A DNA stretch of 64,000 nucleotides from Oscillospiraceae bacterium (lineage in GTDB: Bacteria; Bacillota; Clostridia; Oscillospirales; Oscillospiraceae), in assembly GCA_009787625.1 (NCBI GenBank), contig WQSX01000002.1, forward strand, positions 1-64,000. Reading direction: 5' to 3'. Every line of letters starts with the position of its first letter. Within the stretch, counting starts at the first letter, position 1. A model generated the notes under the pieces. That model was not told where the DNA came from. It ran no database searches and was given only the letters and a program-made list of their open reading frames with translations. Positions 32,202 through 43,300 of the stretch are shown here, piece after piece. The translations under genes and the position numbers were made by a program.

Positions 32202-33521
32202 ATGAAAGCAAAAAAAGTATCACTGATTTCAATAATAGCCATCTTAATGCTCTTTGTGCTCCCTTTTGGACACATTGCATCTGCATTTACCGCCTTTAGC
32301 CGTGGCTCGGGTGAAATTACATTTGTAAATCCTAATGAATGGATTATTCAGTTCTTCGCAAACAACGTAATGCCGGGTAGCGCTCCTAACGCGCCTGAGC
32401 AACTGGAACTCCGTTACATCAAAGACGGCGCAAGATTGAGTGAAAGAACACCAACACATGCTCAGTTTTCTCCGCCTGATGCACCGTCAGGACATTTCTA
32501 TCGTTTCATCGGTTGGAATACCGAAAGAAACGGCACGGGAGACAGCTTTACACACACTGAAATTTCAGTTCTTCCCATCACAAAACATATGTGGCTTTAT
32601 GCACAGTGGGGCTTAGAGCGTGAAGTAGTAAGCTCAACGCCGCCGAGTCCGACGCCGTCGCCGAGCCCAACACCGCGGCCCCAAGTCTCACCAACACCGA
32701 GACCTGCATCCCCATCAATCCCTACACCGGCAGCTCCGACGCCGACACCCACGCCATTTTTACCGGGTTCAACCTCTCCCTCAACCCCGGCACCTCCTAC
32801 GCCGGCACCGCCTGTGCCCGCTGCTCCCGCACCTGTGGCTCCCGCAGCTGCTGTGCCACCTGCTGCCACAGCAGCGGTTCCGGCTCCTCCCGAGACAGAC
32901 GAGTCGGATAGTGAACTCACAACTTTTGATGAGCCCGGCGAGAGCGAACCCGATATCGCAAGGCAAAGCGAACCTGCCGAAGATGAAGATGAATACCTCA
33001 CGGTTGATGATATGGATGATCCGAGCGGAACGCTTGAAGTTGCAAACGGTGACACCCCACTATTTGGAGGGGTTCCCCTGTTTTCCACAAACGGCACTCC
33101 AACTTGGGCTCTTCTAAACCTGATACTTGCGGCACTCGGAATAACTCTTGCCATGCTCGCTCTACTCAAGCGGACTATCGCAGATAGCAAAAAGCACCAA
33201 GACAATGGGCAGGAATATATCATCCAAGCAGATAGCACACAAGAGGGCAATGCTTCACTCACTTCACGTAAATCCCTCTGGCTCATAATCGGAAGTGTCT
33301 CAGGTGTTGTTGGCGTTATGCTTTTCATAGTTTTCCAAGACATCACTGCACTTATGGTATGGGTAGACTCTCTGACAATTTTCCATATTGTCATCTTCGT
33401 AATAGGCACTGTCGCTGCAATACTCGCAACTCGTCGTGATAAAGACGAAGACGACACAGACGATGAACTCAGCTGGAGCGCCTCGCAAGATGCACCTGCC
33501 ACCGCACAAAAGGTAGTGTAG
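32202..33521 (+). CDS. Membrane-anchored surface protein with InlB-type repeat and Pro-rich stalk
   Basis: A 439-residue protein. The signal peptide (about 1-28) ends at ASA. Residues about 75-145 hold a Listeria-Bacteroides (InlB B-type) repeat, visible from GHFYRFIGWNTERNGTGDSFT and LYAQW. A Pro/Thr/Ser-rich stalk of PTP repeats follows (about 146-235), then an acidic stretch. Three hydrophobic segments (about 297-320, 358-380, 390-411) anchor the C-terminus. The stalk would project the repeat through the wall. It is the first gene of the WxL-like operon and may present or anchor the other products. No sortase motif is present. Confidence 0.8.
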   Translation: MKAKKVSLISIIAILMLFVLPFGHIASAFTAFSRGSGEITFVNPNEWIIQFFANNVMPGSAPNAPEQLELRYIKDGARLSERTPTHAQFSPPDAPSGHFYRFIGWNTERNGTGDSFTHTEISVLPITKHMWLYAQWGLEREVVSSTPPSPTPSPSPTPRPQVSPTPRPASPSIPTPAAPTPTPTPFLPGSTSPSTPAPPTPAPPVPAAPAPVAPAAAVPPAATAAVPAPPETDESDSELTTFDEPGESEPDIARQSEPAEDEDEYLTVDDMDDPSGTLEVANGDTPLFGGVPLFSTNGTPTWALLNLILAALGITLAMLALLKRTIADSKKHQDNGQEYIIQADSTQEGNASLTSRKSLWLIIGSVSGVVGVMLFIVFQDITALMVWVDSLTIFHIVIFVIGTVAAILATRRDKDEDDTDDELSWSASQDAPATAQKVV

Positions 33522-33632
33522 TAACATCATTAGTGGCGAAGTGCAAAATTGCCTAATTACACTACATGGTTTTACGAATAAAAACAGCCTGCTTCCATAA
33601 GGTAGGAAGGGCAAAAAGAAAGGAAATATATC

Positions 33633-34370
33633 ATGAAGAAATACCTAGCAATAGTGGTCTTGCTGGCATTGCTCGTATCAATCGGCACTGCCGCATATGC
33701 AACCAACGCAAAAGGTCATGCAGACATCAAGTTTATTTCGTTTGACGGCATTGACGATGGTGTGTATGACCCTGACGACGGAGAGTTGGACGACGAGCGT
33801 TTGCCTGAGTGGATGGATCAGCTCTCGGGAATGTCGCTCCCCTTTGGTCAACACGAGATTTCAATTGCAAATGAAGTCTACGACTCACTGATTGGCGTGC
33901 CTGTCGCAGGGCAAGACCCCGATGATGAAAATGCGATAACAGGTGGCACGGGTGTTTTAGTCGTCGGAATGCGTAGCGGCGAGTGGAAAGTGCAGTTAAC
34001 GCCGATAGCAAGTGGATTTCGATACACACAGGCTGCAATCAATGATGAATCAATCCGTGGTCAGGAAACCCTTAAAGACTACAGGCTGTCTCTGCAGCTT
34101 GACAAGCAGTGGGCGACACAAAACACCAAGCCCGTAACGGTGAGCTCACACACACCGCTCTTGCCGGACACAGCAGGTCACATCACAGGCGGGTTCACAT
34201 TTGCAGGGTATACCGATACCATTCTCGACAACACAACCGCGGGCGACCTCGGTGTATTTGGAGCTAATTTCAACGCTCAGCTCTTTGCACCCGCTGCATC
34301 TGTAACAGTCGCAGGCGAAGCACAGACAATCTTAGACTGGACATTCGTTTTAGATTCAATTCGCGAATAA
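33633..34370 (+). CDS. WxL-like secreted surface protein, short
   Basis: A 245-residue protein with a signal peptide (about 1-24, ending AYA). The first half is rich in Asp. The WxL-like landmarks are a first Trp motif (SGEWKVQLTPIASGF, about 116-130) and a terminal ILDWTFVLDSIRE. The family is known to bind the cell wall non-covalently through this C-terminal domain. The last motif is W-T-F instead of the classic W-x-L. The 111-base gap after the first gene contains a short hairpin but no T-run, so readthrough is likely. AAAGGAAA precedes the ATG. Confidence 0.7.
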   Translation: MKKYLAIVVLLALLVSIGTAAYATNAKGHADIKFISFDGIDDGVYDPDDGELDDERLPEWMDQLSGMSLPFGQHEISIANEVYDSLIGVPVAGQDPDDENAITGGTGVLVVGMRSGEWKVQLTPIASGFRYTQAAINDESIRGQETLKDYRLSLQLDKQWATQNTKPVTVSSHTPLLPDTAGHITGGFTFAGYTDTILDNTTAGDLGVFGANFNAQLFAPAASVTVAGEAQTILDWTFVLDSIRE

Positions 34371-34416
34371 GAAGGGTAACAGAGGGCAGGGGTAAGAACA
34401 ACGGAGGGGTGGCAAC

Positions 34417-35466
34417 ATGCACAAAGCAATCAAATCACTCGCAACAATTATAGCGATTGCACTGCTATATGCGCTCGCCGCCCCCCTAACTTTAGCAGCT
34501 TCCGACTCATTTTCTGTAGCTCCCGTGCTCCCTGAAAACCAAAGTCCGGAGTCTCTGGGCTCATTTAACTTAGATGTAATGGCAGGGCAAACTCAAGAGA
34601 TAGAGGTGCTTGTATCAAACCCAAGCAGTGATTTTATCACAGTGGAAGTGTCACTGCTCACACCGGGCACAAGCAGGAGCGGAGTCATTGACTTTTCACA
34701 ATCAGGAACCCTTGACGAGACACTTGACACCTCATTTGCGGACATCGCAGAGCTAAAAGTTGAGTCCACCATAACAATTCCGTCAGGTGCAACGGCAGTG
34801 GTGCCGATAGCCTTACATATACCAAGCGATGGATTTGAGGGCGTTGTCTTCGGCGCAATCCATGTACTTCTAACAGTTTCCGAAGAGGAAATGGCGCAGG
34901 CAGGGCAGTTTGTCAACAGATTTGCGCAGGTTATTCCTGTAAGACTGTTTGTTGACAGGGCAAACACGATAATTTCGGATTTTCAGCTTGGCGACATCGA
35001 ACTTAGTCTGGTTGCAGGTGTTGCAGCACTCGAAGCAAACATAAGAAATCCACAGCCGCGCTTTTGCATTGGTGCGATGGTTGGTGCAGAGATTTATCCT
35101 AAGGGAACAAGCACTCCGATTTTCACCGTTGCCGACCTTGAAGTTGATTTCGCCCCAAATTCGGTCTATCCGCTGACAATGCTCGACAACGCCGGTTACG
35201 GAATCTTGACAGGTGATTATGTGGCAAACATATCAGTCGAGTTTGGTGGGTCGGTATGGATTTTTGAGCAAGATTTTCATATCTCACGAAACACATCAAA
35301 CGAAGTAAATTCAAACGCTATAAACCAACAAGCCCCACCAAATCTGCTGCGTCAAGAATCATCACTTTCAAGCCTTATACTATGGATTGTCGTCGGCTCT
35401 GCGGGTTTTGTGCTCGTACTGTGTACAGCAATTATGGTAGTAGTTAGGGTAAACAAGAATAGGTAA
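34417..35466 (+). CDS. WxL-interacting protein (DUF916/DUF3324 type) 1
   Basis: A 349-residue protein with a signal peptide (about 1-28) and a DUF916-like domain (about 30-150), opening FSVAPVLPENQ and SLGSFNLDV, with GFEGVVFGAIHV near its end. A DUF3324-like domain (about 160-290) follows, with NIRNPQPR and VDFAPNSVYPL. A C-terminal membrane helix (about 322-344) and a short basic tail end the protein. In Lactobacillales, such proteins bind WxL proteins and peptidoglycan. GGAGGGGTG precedes the ATG. Together with the second copy at 36159 it frames the WxL-like gene at 35501. Confidence 0.85.
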   Translation: MHKAIKSLATIIAIALLYALAAPLTLAASDSFSVAPVLPENQSPESLGSFNLDVMAGQTQEIEVLVSNPSSDFITVEVSLLTPGTSRSGVIDFSQSGTLDETLDTSFADIAELKVESTITIPSGATAVVPIALHIPSDGFEGVVFGAIHVLLTVSEEEMAQAGQFVNRFAQVIPVRLFVDRANTIISDFQLGDIELSLVAGVAALEANIRNPQPRFCIGAMVGAEIYPKGTSTPIFTVADLEVDFAPNSVYPLTMLDNAGYGILTGDYVANISVEFGGSVWIFEQDFHISRNTSNEVNSNAINQQAPPNLLRQESSLSSLILWIVVGSAGFVLVLCTAIMVVVRVNKNR

Positions 35467-35500
35467 GTTAAATAACAGGAGAGAGGAGTGGAGATTAACG

Positions 35501-36142
35501 ATGAAACACAAAATAAAGAACCCTCTTACAGTAATTGCGATAATTTTAACAACTCAGCTATTAACACTCGGCGTGTTTGCCGACAGCTCTTTACCGCAAG
35601 AACCGCCACATCTCAGTGATAGCTCACAGGCAGAGGCGACATTTAGCTCCCCCGATGTTAATGAAGGGATAGAGCCAAATCCTGACGGTGGTATAAACGG
35701 ATTAAATTACGACTTTTTAGAGCGGTCAGTCAACTTTCTCAACGTAAGTTATGATGCCGCCGCTCCTGCATATATGCGAGTCACATCAACTTTGCCGTGG
35801 TCAGTTTCAGTGAGCATAACACCCTTTGCTCAGACAGCCGCATTAAATGAAAAAACAATCGAAGGTTTCACCATGAACCTAAACCCCACTGCAATCACAA
35901 GCCTCCACCCGGACACCCAAAGCAGTGCAACAGTCACACCACAGGTGCTGCGCGCACTTGACAGTGAGGGCAACCCGACACAAGTCGGAGTGCAAGGGGC
36001 AAACACTCCGCCTATTGCACAAGGTGGAGTGGGCATTTGGAATCTGCAAATCCCGGCTGTCTTAAACGTACTCGGAAGCACCGCCCACGTGGGCAGTGCA
36101 ACAGCACAAATAAATTGGATTTTCGTACAGACCGTACCATAA
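35501..36142 (+). CDS. WxL-like secreted surface protein, short
   Basis: A 213-residue protein with a signal peptide (about 1-27, ending FA). Motifs typical of WxL domains are LPWSVSVSITPF (about 105-116) and the terminal ATAQINWIFVQTVP, again with W-x-F. The middle part holds a TQVGVQGANTPPIAQGGVGIWNLQIP segment. It is probably cell-wall associated through the C-terminal domain and held by the DUF916 partners on either side. GGAG sites precede the ATG, and the next gene follows by 16 bases. Confidence 0.7.
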   Translation: MKHKIKNPLTVIAIILTTQLLTLGVFADSSLPQEPPHLSDSSQAEATFSSPDVNEGIEPNPDGGINGLNYDFLERSVNFLNVSYDAAAPAYMRVTSTLPWSVSVSITPFAQTAALNEKTIEGFTMNLNPTAITSLHPDTQSSATVTPQVLRALDSEGNPTQVGVQGANTPPIAQGGVGIWNLQIPAVLNVLGSTAHVGSATAQINWIFVQTVP

Positions 36143-36158
36143 ACAGGAGTAGCCAAAG

Positions 36159-37340
36159 ATGCACAAACCCATGCGAATATCATTAGTATTAAATTTCAGA
36201 ATGCTCTGTAGTTATCTTACAGCACTTCTTATCGTTTTAAGCACTTTCGCTTTGATCACTGTCAGTGCAGCGGCAATCGGCGGAGGTTTTGCAGTGACAC
36301 CCATTTATCCCGAAAACCAAGTCCCTGAAACTATCGGATTTTTCGACCTGCACGTGACCCCCGGAATGAATCAAACAATAGCCATAAGCATTACTAACAC
36401 TGTTTCGGAAGAAGTTACCGTATCGACCACGACATTCACCCCAACAACAAACATAAACGCAATTATAGACTACGGCGCACCCGGCGCACCCGATGAAACA
36501 CTTGTCTTGGATTTTGCGAAGATAGCTGTCCCCGAGCGGGAACTCACAACACTCACTCCCGGCGAGACAAAGGAACTGTCTATTAACATATCCATTCCCG
36601 ATGAGGGGTTTGAGGGCATTATACTTGGTGTGATACACACAATAAAAAGCATAACAGCTAAGGAGCTTGCAGAAGCAGAGGAGACAGGCGGAATAATCAG
36701 CAGATACACGTTTGCACTCCCTGTCAGGCTTCAAATCTCATATGATGAAATAGAACCTCAGTTACTTCTCGGCGAAATCTCCACACGGCTTGTAAATCAC
36801 AGAGCAGCGGTTGTGGTGGAGATAAGAAATCCGCTACCTAGAATCACAAGATATGTCACAGGAAGAGCAGATGTGTTCCCTTATGGAAAGCGCAAACCAA
36901 CTTTGACAAAAGAAGATATCGAAATTGAATTTGCGCCAAACTCGGTATTTCCCATGGCACTCGTAGATGAAGCGGGCATTGGGCTTAGCGAAGGAAAGTA
37001 CACAGTCGCAGTAACTCTGGAGCATGAGGGCAGGGTCTGGGAGTTCATTGAGGATTTTGAAATACAAGCCACAGAGGCACATCTTATAAATGAGGGAGCC
37101 TTAAATCTGCAAACAGCCTCTGATCAAAGGCTTCTGCCGGATATACTGCTTTGGCAAGCCATTGTACTCATTGCAATTACCATAATTACGCTGGTCGTAA
37201 TAGTGACTACGATAAAATATATAATAAGCAACAGGAAATCAGATGTTGAGTTAAATCAGTTCTTGTCAGATACGTTAAGGGCAAGAGAGCTCAGAAGTAT
37301 ATCGAGTAACTGCAAAGATTGGAGAAAATATGATGATTAG
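36159..37340 (+). CDS. WxL-interacting protein (DUF916/DUF3324 type) 2
   Basis: A 393-residue protein with a signal peptide (about 1-39). The DUF916-like domain starts FAVTPIYPENQVPETIGFFDLHV and includes GFEGIILGVIHT. The DUF3324-like domain shows VEIRNPLPR and IEFAPNSVFPM. A membrane helix (about 325-350) is followed by a longer cytoplasmic tail of about 40 charged residues than in the first copy. The two partners are clearly paralogous, so the operon may have grown by duplication. The gene overlaps the start of the giant protein gene by 11 bases, which suggests coupled translation. Confidence 0.85.
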   Translation: MHKPMRISLVLNFRMLCSYLTALLIVLSTFALITVSAAAIGGGFAVTPIYPENQVPETIGFFDLHVTPGMNQTIAISITNTVSEEVTVSTTTFTPTTNINAIIDYGAPGAPDETLVLDFAKIAVPERELTTLTPGETKELSINISIPDEGFEGIILGVIHTIKSITAKELAEAEETGGIISRYTFALPVRLQISYDEIEPQLLLGEISTRLVNHRAAVVVEIRNPLPRITRYVTGRADVFPYGKRKPTLTKEDIEIEFAPNSVFPMALVDEAGIGLSEGKYTVAVTLEHEGRVWEFIEDFEIQATEAHLINEGALNLQTASDQRLLPDILLWQAIVLIAITIITLVVIVTTIKYIISNRKSDVELNQFLSDTLRARELRSISSNCKDWRKYDD

Positions 37341-40300
37341 ATATTCTACAGGCGTTAAGAGAGTTTTTGCTCTTGTGCTGGCTGTCACAATGATAGTTGG
37401 CTTGACTTCCTTTGCACTGGGAGCCGTGGGTGAGGGCGAGCCCCCTCATGAGCGGGAGTCCGATGAGGGGATAATCGTTGCCGATGAGGCAGCGTTTTTA
37501 GGTTCGCACGACGAAAACAACACGCTCGGTAATGAGCTTGATATTGACTCCGGATTGACTTTTGATAACTTGCATGAAGAAAACTTAAGCGGCGAGCCAA
37601 TTGCAAGCTCTGATAGCGAAGCTTTTTCAGACGACGAAGCAGCCCTTGATGATGAAACTCCGCAAGCATATGATGATTCTTCTCCCGATGATATTTTTTC
37701 CGATAATACACCACCCGACACCGCCACCCCCGGTAATGCGAGCAGTTTGACTGTATCACATCTTGAAATAATTGCGCCATCAGCAGTTGTGCATGTAGGC
37801 TCAGATTTCGACGAATTGAGCGACGTTCAAGTTCGCGTGTTTTTCACAGACACCACATGGGAATATGGCATTCTTGGGCAAAATGTGAACCTTACATATG
37901 AACTTCCGAACGGGTACAGCCTTGAATCAAGTCCCGCGCAGTGGCAGATAAGATACGATGCGTCTCTCAGGAACGGGCATACATGGAACAGCCCCGATGA
38001 CCGTGCAACTCATGCTTTCAGGCTCGTTACAGTCATCGACCCCGATGCAGACATGGGTGCACACATCGTAAACATAAACGGCATAGATATATTCGACCTC
38101 GGTTTAAGTGAAGGCAGACAGTTTGAAGTTGAGCTTTTCTACACTCCGCTTGAACATCAGCACGACAAAGGCCGCTATGTCAGACTTCTTCTTCCTGACT
38201 TTCTTGGTTTTGAATTCAGCGTTATCCCTCCTCAGACCAATACACCTTTTAAAATTACAGAAGTATCCTTAAAAGAAGTTATAATAAAATTTGACGACGG
38301 CTCCATTCCGGGCGAATCTCTAATACCGATTTCGTTCATTCATCGTGTCTCACGTGAACTCTCACAAACACCCATTCCTCCATCGTTTGAGGTGATCGCA
38401 TACTCATACCGCGGACTTGAGTCTCCACCGGACAAAGATACAGCCGAGCCATTTCTCCACGAGACCAGCACTTGGGAGTTTTCAGCACCCGTTCACCCCA
38501 TAAGCACACTTCGTGTAAATTCATTTTCGCCGGCAAATGCACATGCCGTTATAACGACATTTTCCCCCGTTGCCGGAGTGGGCGAGAGCACTCACACTTT
38601 CACAGCACGCAATCTGATAAAACCCGCAGCAATGCGCTCAACTCAGGACAACACGCTTCGCGTACTTGTCCCTGTGCCTGAAGATTTGGATACAATCGGA
38701 GTCACACCTATTGCCGCCGATTCAACAACACTGATTGAAGTAGACGGCAACCTCTACTGGCGGGGAGCTGCTTTGACACCCAGTAACAACCCCGGCACTG
38801 GTTCGTGGGCGTTCATGGAAGCATTGTGGGGTCCGCCGCGTATAAACACCGCAGGCTCAACAGCGAACATATCTGTCAATCCTCGATTCAGAGGTGTTAC
38901 CAATGAAATAATTCAAAATCCACGTTCATTCACTTCAGAGCGTCCTGTTTTAGTTGAATTTTTTCAGGCAGGTGAACTTCAGCGTGAACCGCTTCTTAAC
39001 AAAGACGGTGAGCCGCAGACTTACACCGTTACATTTGGTCGCTTTGGCGTAGCAGACTTCGACTTGCAAGCTTTTAATCAGGTTAGTACAGTACTCGAAA
39101 GCATAGGTAGCAGACCTTTTAGGGTTCAGGGCACAAGCGACGGCTTTCCCTCATCAGGTCGATGGAGTAGTCTGGAGTTTCGCCCCACACGCTATACAAA
39201 TAGCGCCGAAATGCCACAAGTGATCTACGAAGACATGGTTATAAGCCTCGGACCGTTTGTGCCCGAAATGCGCCCGATAGGTGTCACAATGAACCCTCGC
39301 TATGGCGAAGCGCACTTTGAATACACTCTTGAAAACGGGGATATAAAACGCTCACCTGCACCTGCTATGTCATACAGGTTCGATGTCGGCGATAGCTACG
39401 TTCGAAGCGTAAAGATACTTCCTGTAGAGATAAATGTCCAAAATCAGGGGGCGCCGGTTGTTAATACACTGGCGGTACCTCAAACATGGGTGTTCAGACT
39501 CTCAAGCACATATCTCAGGCATGATACTGCAGGCGGGTCTTTGGCTAGTATTCACCCCGCAAATTTTGATGTCCAAATCGACTCAGAGCAACATGGACTA
39601 CACAGACCAACCAGATCGCAGAATTTTGACTTGCGGCTTTATCATGAAGTCCTGCGTTATGACTGTGCAATGACGGTTCCCCCTGCCACAGCCGCTAATG
39701 ACGGTTGGCAGGGTGATAAAGATAATCTCTTACACTTTTGGCCTCGCATAAATGACATGAACTCCGCAAGAGACCATGTGTTCAATGATGTGAGTCTACG
39801 GTTTACTGTTAACCCTGCAGTGAATGTAAGAGGCATTTTACTACGCTCCGGTGTCACAAACGAGGAAAACAACATAACCGTTCACTTTAGCGAGGGTGGG
39901 CCTGAAACTCATATTCTCACGAGGTCAGACGCTCAGGCGGATATGCTGATGTTCACAGGGCTATCATCTACTCGCTACGTCACACGCATTGACTTTAACG
40001 GCGTCGACATTCAAGACAATCTCAATGTCGATGGTTCTCCTCTGTGGAGCGTAGATAACCCACACTTTACTCTGCTCGCTGACTATAGCTACAAAGAGGA
40101 CCTCAAAGGCGCAAAAATGCATCCGAGACATGAATCACGCTTTGGTCTTACTATCTTTCTCGATGGCTCATCTACTCCCTTCACTCCCGTCTCACCAACA
40201 AGAGGGGACTCGTCAAACCTGTCGGTATGGCTTAACAGCTTTTATGAGTCGGATTTTTCCATTTTACCACGCTCGACTCACTTCTACGTATTTCCCGAAG

Positions 40301-43300
40301 AGAGCAGGCATACCTCGAATTCTATAATCGCGGCATTTTTGACTCAGGAGAGACCTCAGGAGTCAATAGGGGTAAGTCACGTCAATAACGGCACACTTTT
40401 GGCATTGTCGGATGTGGAGTTTGTCTTAAACGCTGAAAATACCTCTCAGGAGTTTTTGAAAAGCCTCAGCGGGTATGCCAAAGGTTCAAATTTGCCTGAC
40501 ACGTCAGTCGTCACTTTTTTCTATACCTTAAATACCGGGGAGAAGATAACTGAAATAATGCCTGCACATTCGATACAAACAATTCGCTATGCTAACCCCA
40601 CTGATTATATAACCGAGCTCCGAATAACCATAACGGATGTGCCGCAGCGTGAACGGGGTACTCAAATCACAGTAAACGAAACACTAAACCGTTTTTCACT
40701 GATACAGCTTCACATAAATCTCCATAGATACAAAACTGCCAACAACGGCATCGACTTTGAGAAAATAGGTGTCACAGACACGCTCGCTCCTGTGAGCGGT
40801 ACAGTAAAGACCGTTTCGGAGCGCGGAGAAACAGTTCAAAATATTGACGGAAATGCGGGGATGTTCATCGTTCCGTGGGGTAATGACCTCTATGTCTCAG
40901 CTCTCGGACTCAATCACACATTATCACGAGTCGGCGAAAATCCCCCGGCAATCGACATTAACATGATAACCGGTGGTTTTAATAACCCAACAACAGGCGG
41001 AGGTCAACAGACAACTGTTATAAATAATCCCGGATTTTGGCCGGGGCAGACCCTGCAAGTTGATGTCAGAAACATTCTATCCGCTGCATTTGACAGGGAG
41101 GGTCATGATGAGAGAATAGGGTCAATTGTACGCGAAGACAGCTTGCCAAGAGGTTTTGCAATCAGACCTATCTATTCCTCAGGCGTAACTCATAGAAGCT
41201 GGGTAGGAACAGCTACAAACGATGAACTCACAAATGTTGTTGTGTACATTCCGGTAGAGCCGGGCTTTAGCTTGGTCCCCGGCACAATGAAGCTCATGCG
41301 AAACAACAGTGAACGCGAGGGCGCAGTGAGAGATATCAGCGTTGTACCAAGCCCCGAGGGAACATGGCTCAGAGTTGATCTGGCGAACTACAGACCGTCA
41401 GGTCTCAGAGGAGGAGTTCAGGCGAGCTTCATCTCTGGTGCTCTGCAAAATACAACTGAAAACTTCCCCGGCACAAACTCCCTTGGTGGTGCAGCAAACT
41501 TCACAGGCGGTGACATTCTCAGGTTTGAGCTTCGTGCATCAGACTTCATTCCATGGGATACAACAGGTAGCCGTCCTGTGATACGCGGGCAATACTATGT
41601 AGATGTCGCAAATATCGGGTTCACAGGCAAGGGCGATGTGAAGTTCTACAGCCCGGAAGGCTTGACAGATAACGACGGCAACCGCTTTATCTCAGGTGGT
41701 CTTAAAGGACAAAACGAACCACCTGCATCTATGGTGCGCAGGAATGTCGGTCCTGTCGGTTCAAGCTCGTTGGTTCTCGAAAACACAAACCCTCTCACAA
41801 TAAGGTTCAACAGAGTAAACCAGCCGTCATCATCATCTTTGGCACATGAAACCCCTTACCACTTTCCGGATACAAGCCATAAACTCGGCGACTTGCGTGT
41901 GCGTATAAATGCGCCGTCACAACAGGTTGGCATATTTGGGCTAAGCACAGTAGGCGGCGACAACTTAACCGAATCTCCAAATAACGACACAAGATACCAC
42001 AACCACGAGAGTGTTGGTGTCACAGTCCGCGCTTCGCATATATCTACGTTTGGTGTTTCATCAGCAGATTACATGATCTATGTGGAAGTTCCAAAGTCAG
42101 GCTGGGGCAACCTAACCCACCCCGGACTCAGTCTCTCAGGACCTGCCGGAACTCTTGAGGCTCCGCCAAACAACTCTTCAGTCTTTGAGTACACCGTTAC
42201 TACAAACCTGAGTGATGCAATGGAGCAAAACCCAAGCGACGGAACTTGGCTCAGTGAAGAGGAGTTACTGAAAAACTTTTCATGGAAAGATGTCACAATG
42301 GTTCGCATAAGTGTTACAGGTGTCGGCAACCATCCGTTTTTGTATAATCTTCCAATGGAAAACCGTGCAGACAAGAGCTTCCTCGGAGATCAGAAAATCG
42401 TGTCCTCCATACATTTTCGCTCACCACAGATAGAAAGCAATGCGCTTCGCTCTGTGCAAGCACTGCCGACATTCACGCTAACTGACTATACTGTTGAAGG
42501 TTTCCTGTGGCATGATGAGATGAACTCAGGTCAGATGGATAAGTCAAGCGAAAAGATTACGGGAGCGGTAAGAATGATACATCCCACAAACTTTGTGTCC
42601 GCATGGATCCCCGCAACACCCGAGGGTGGGTTTAGTGTAAAGGTCCCGGTCTTTAACCCTGAAGGAGGAAGTCTCGGTGCATACAGGCTTGAAGTTGCGG
42701 CACCCGGCTTTGAGCCACTCTATGTGAATATCGACGGTACAGACGACTCAAGGTTCAACGACCAAGGTGACGGCACAGGTTACCGCTACCTGCGTGTTAG
42801 CACGACTCGCACCACAGTAAACGCAGGATTCAAAGAGTCTCCAAACGTGAGCATTGTATATCTGAACGTCGATGGCACACCCCATGCCTTTGACGTCGCA
42901 GAGATTGGCACTACAATCACTGCACCTTTAGAGTCGGCAACGCCGCCCGGCAGTCACTATGACTTTATGGGTTGGATTCAGAGCGACAGTGCGGGTGAGC
43001 CTATTTCAACGCATACTTGGCAAGGCACATTTTCACTCACCGTGCCGCCTCTGGTTGCACCGATTGAACACCGCGACGTAATATATTTTGTTGCCCTATG
43101 GAAATTTAACCCACCGCTTGCCTTTAGCGCACCCTCTATCTTAGATTACGGAGTCATACGCCCGCAATTCGGCACAAATTTCATAGAGTTGCCGAGCTTG
43201 CCCGCAAGTGACGATAGACCGGCACAAGACCCTGCGACAACCGTAAACTTTCATGTTTCAGCAGGTGAACACATACCAAGTTGGCGCATTGATGTACGCC

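Noticed and set aside
32597-33502. 301-codon frame on the minus strand opposite the Pro-rich surface gene
   Set aside because: It is a low-complexity Gly/Ala/Val shadow of PTP-repeat codons, without ribosome site or family match.
33522-33632. Hairpin after the first surface gene as a terminator
   Set aside because: The short stem has no T-run and the downstream genes belong to the same functional set.
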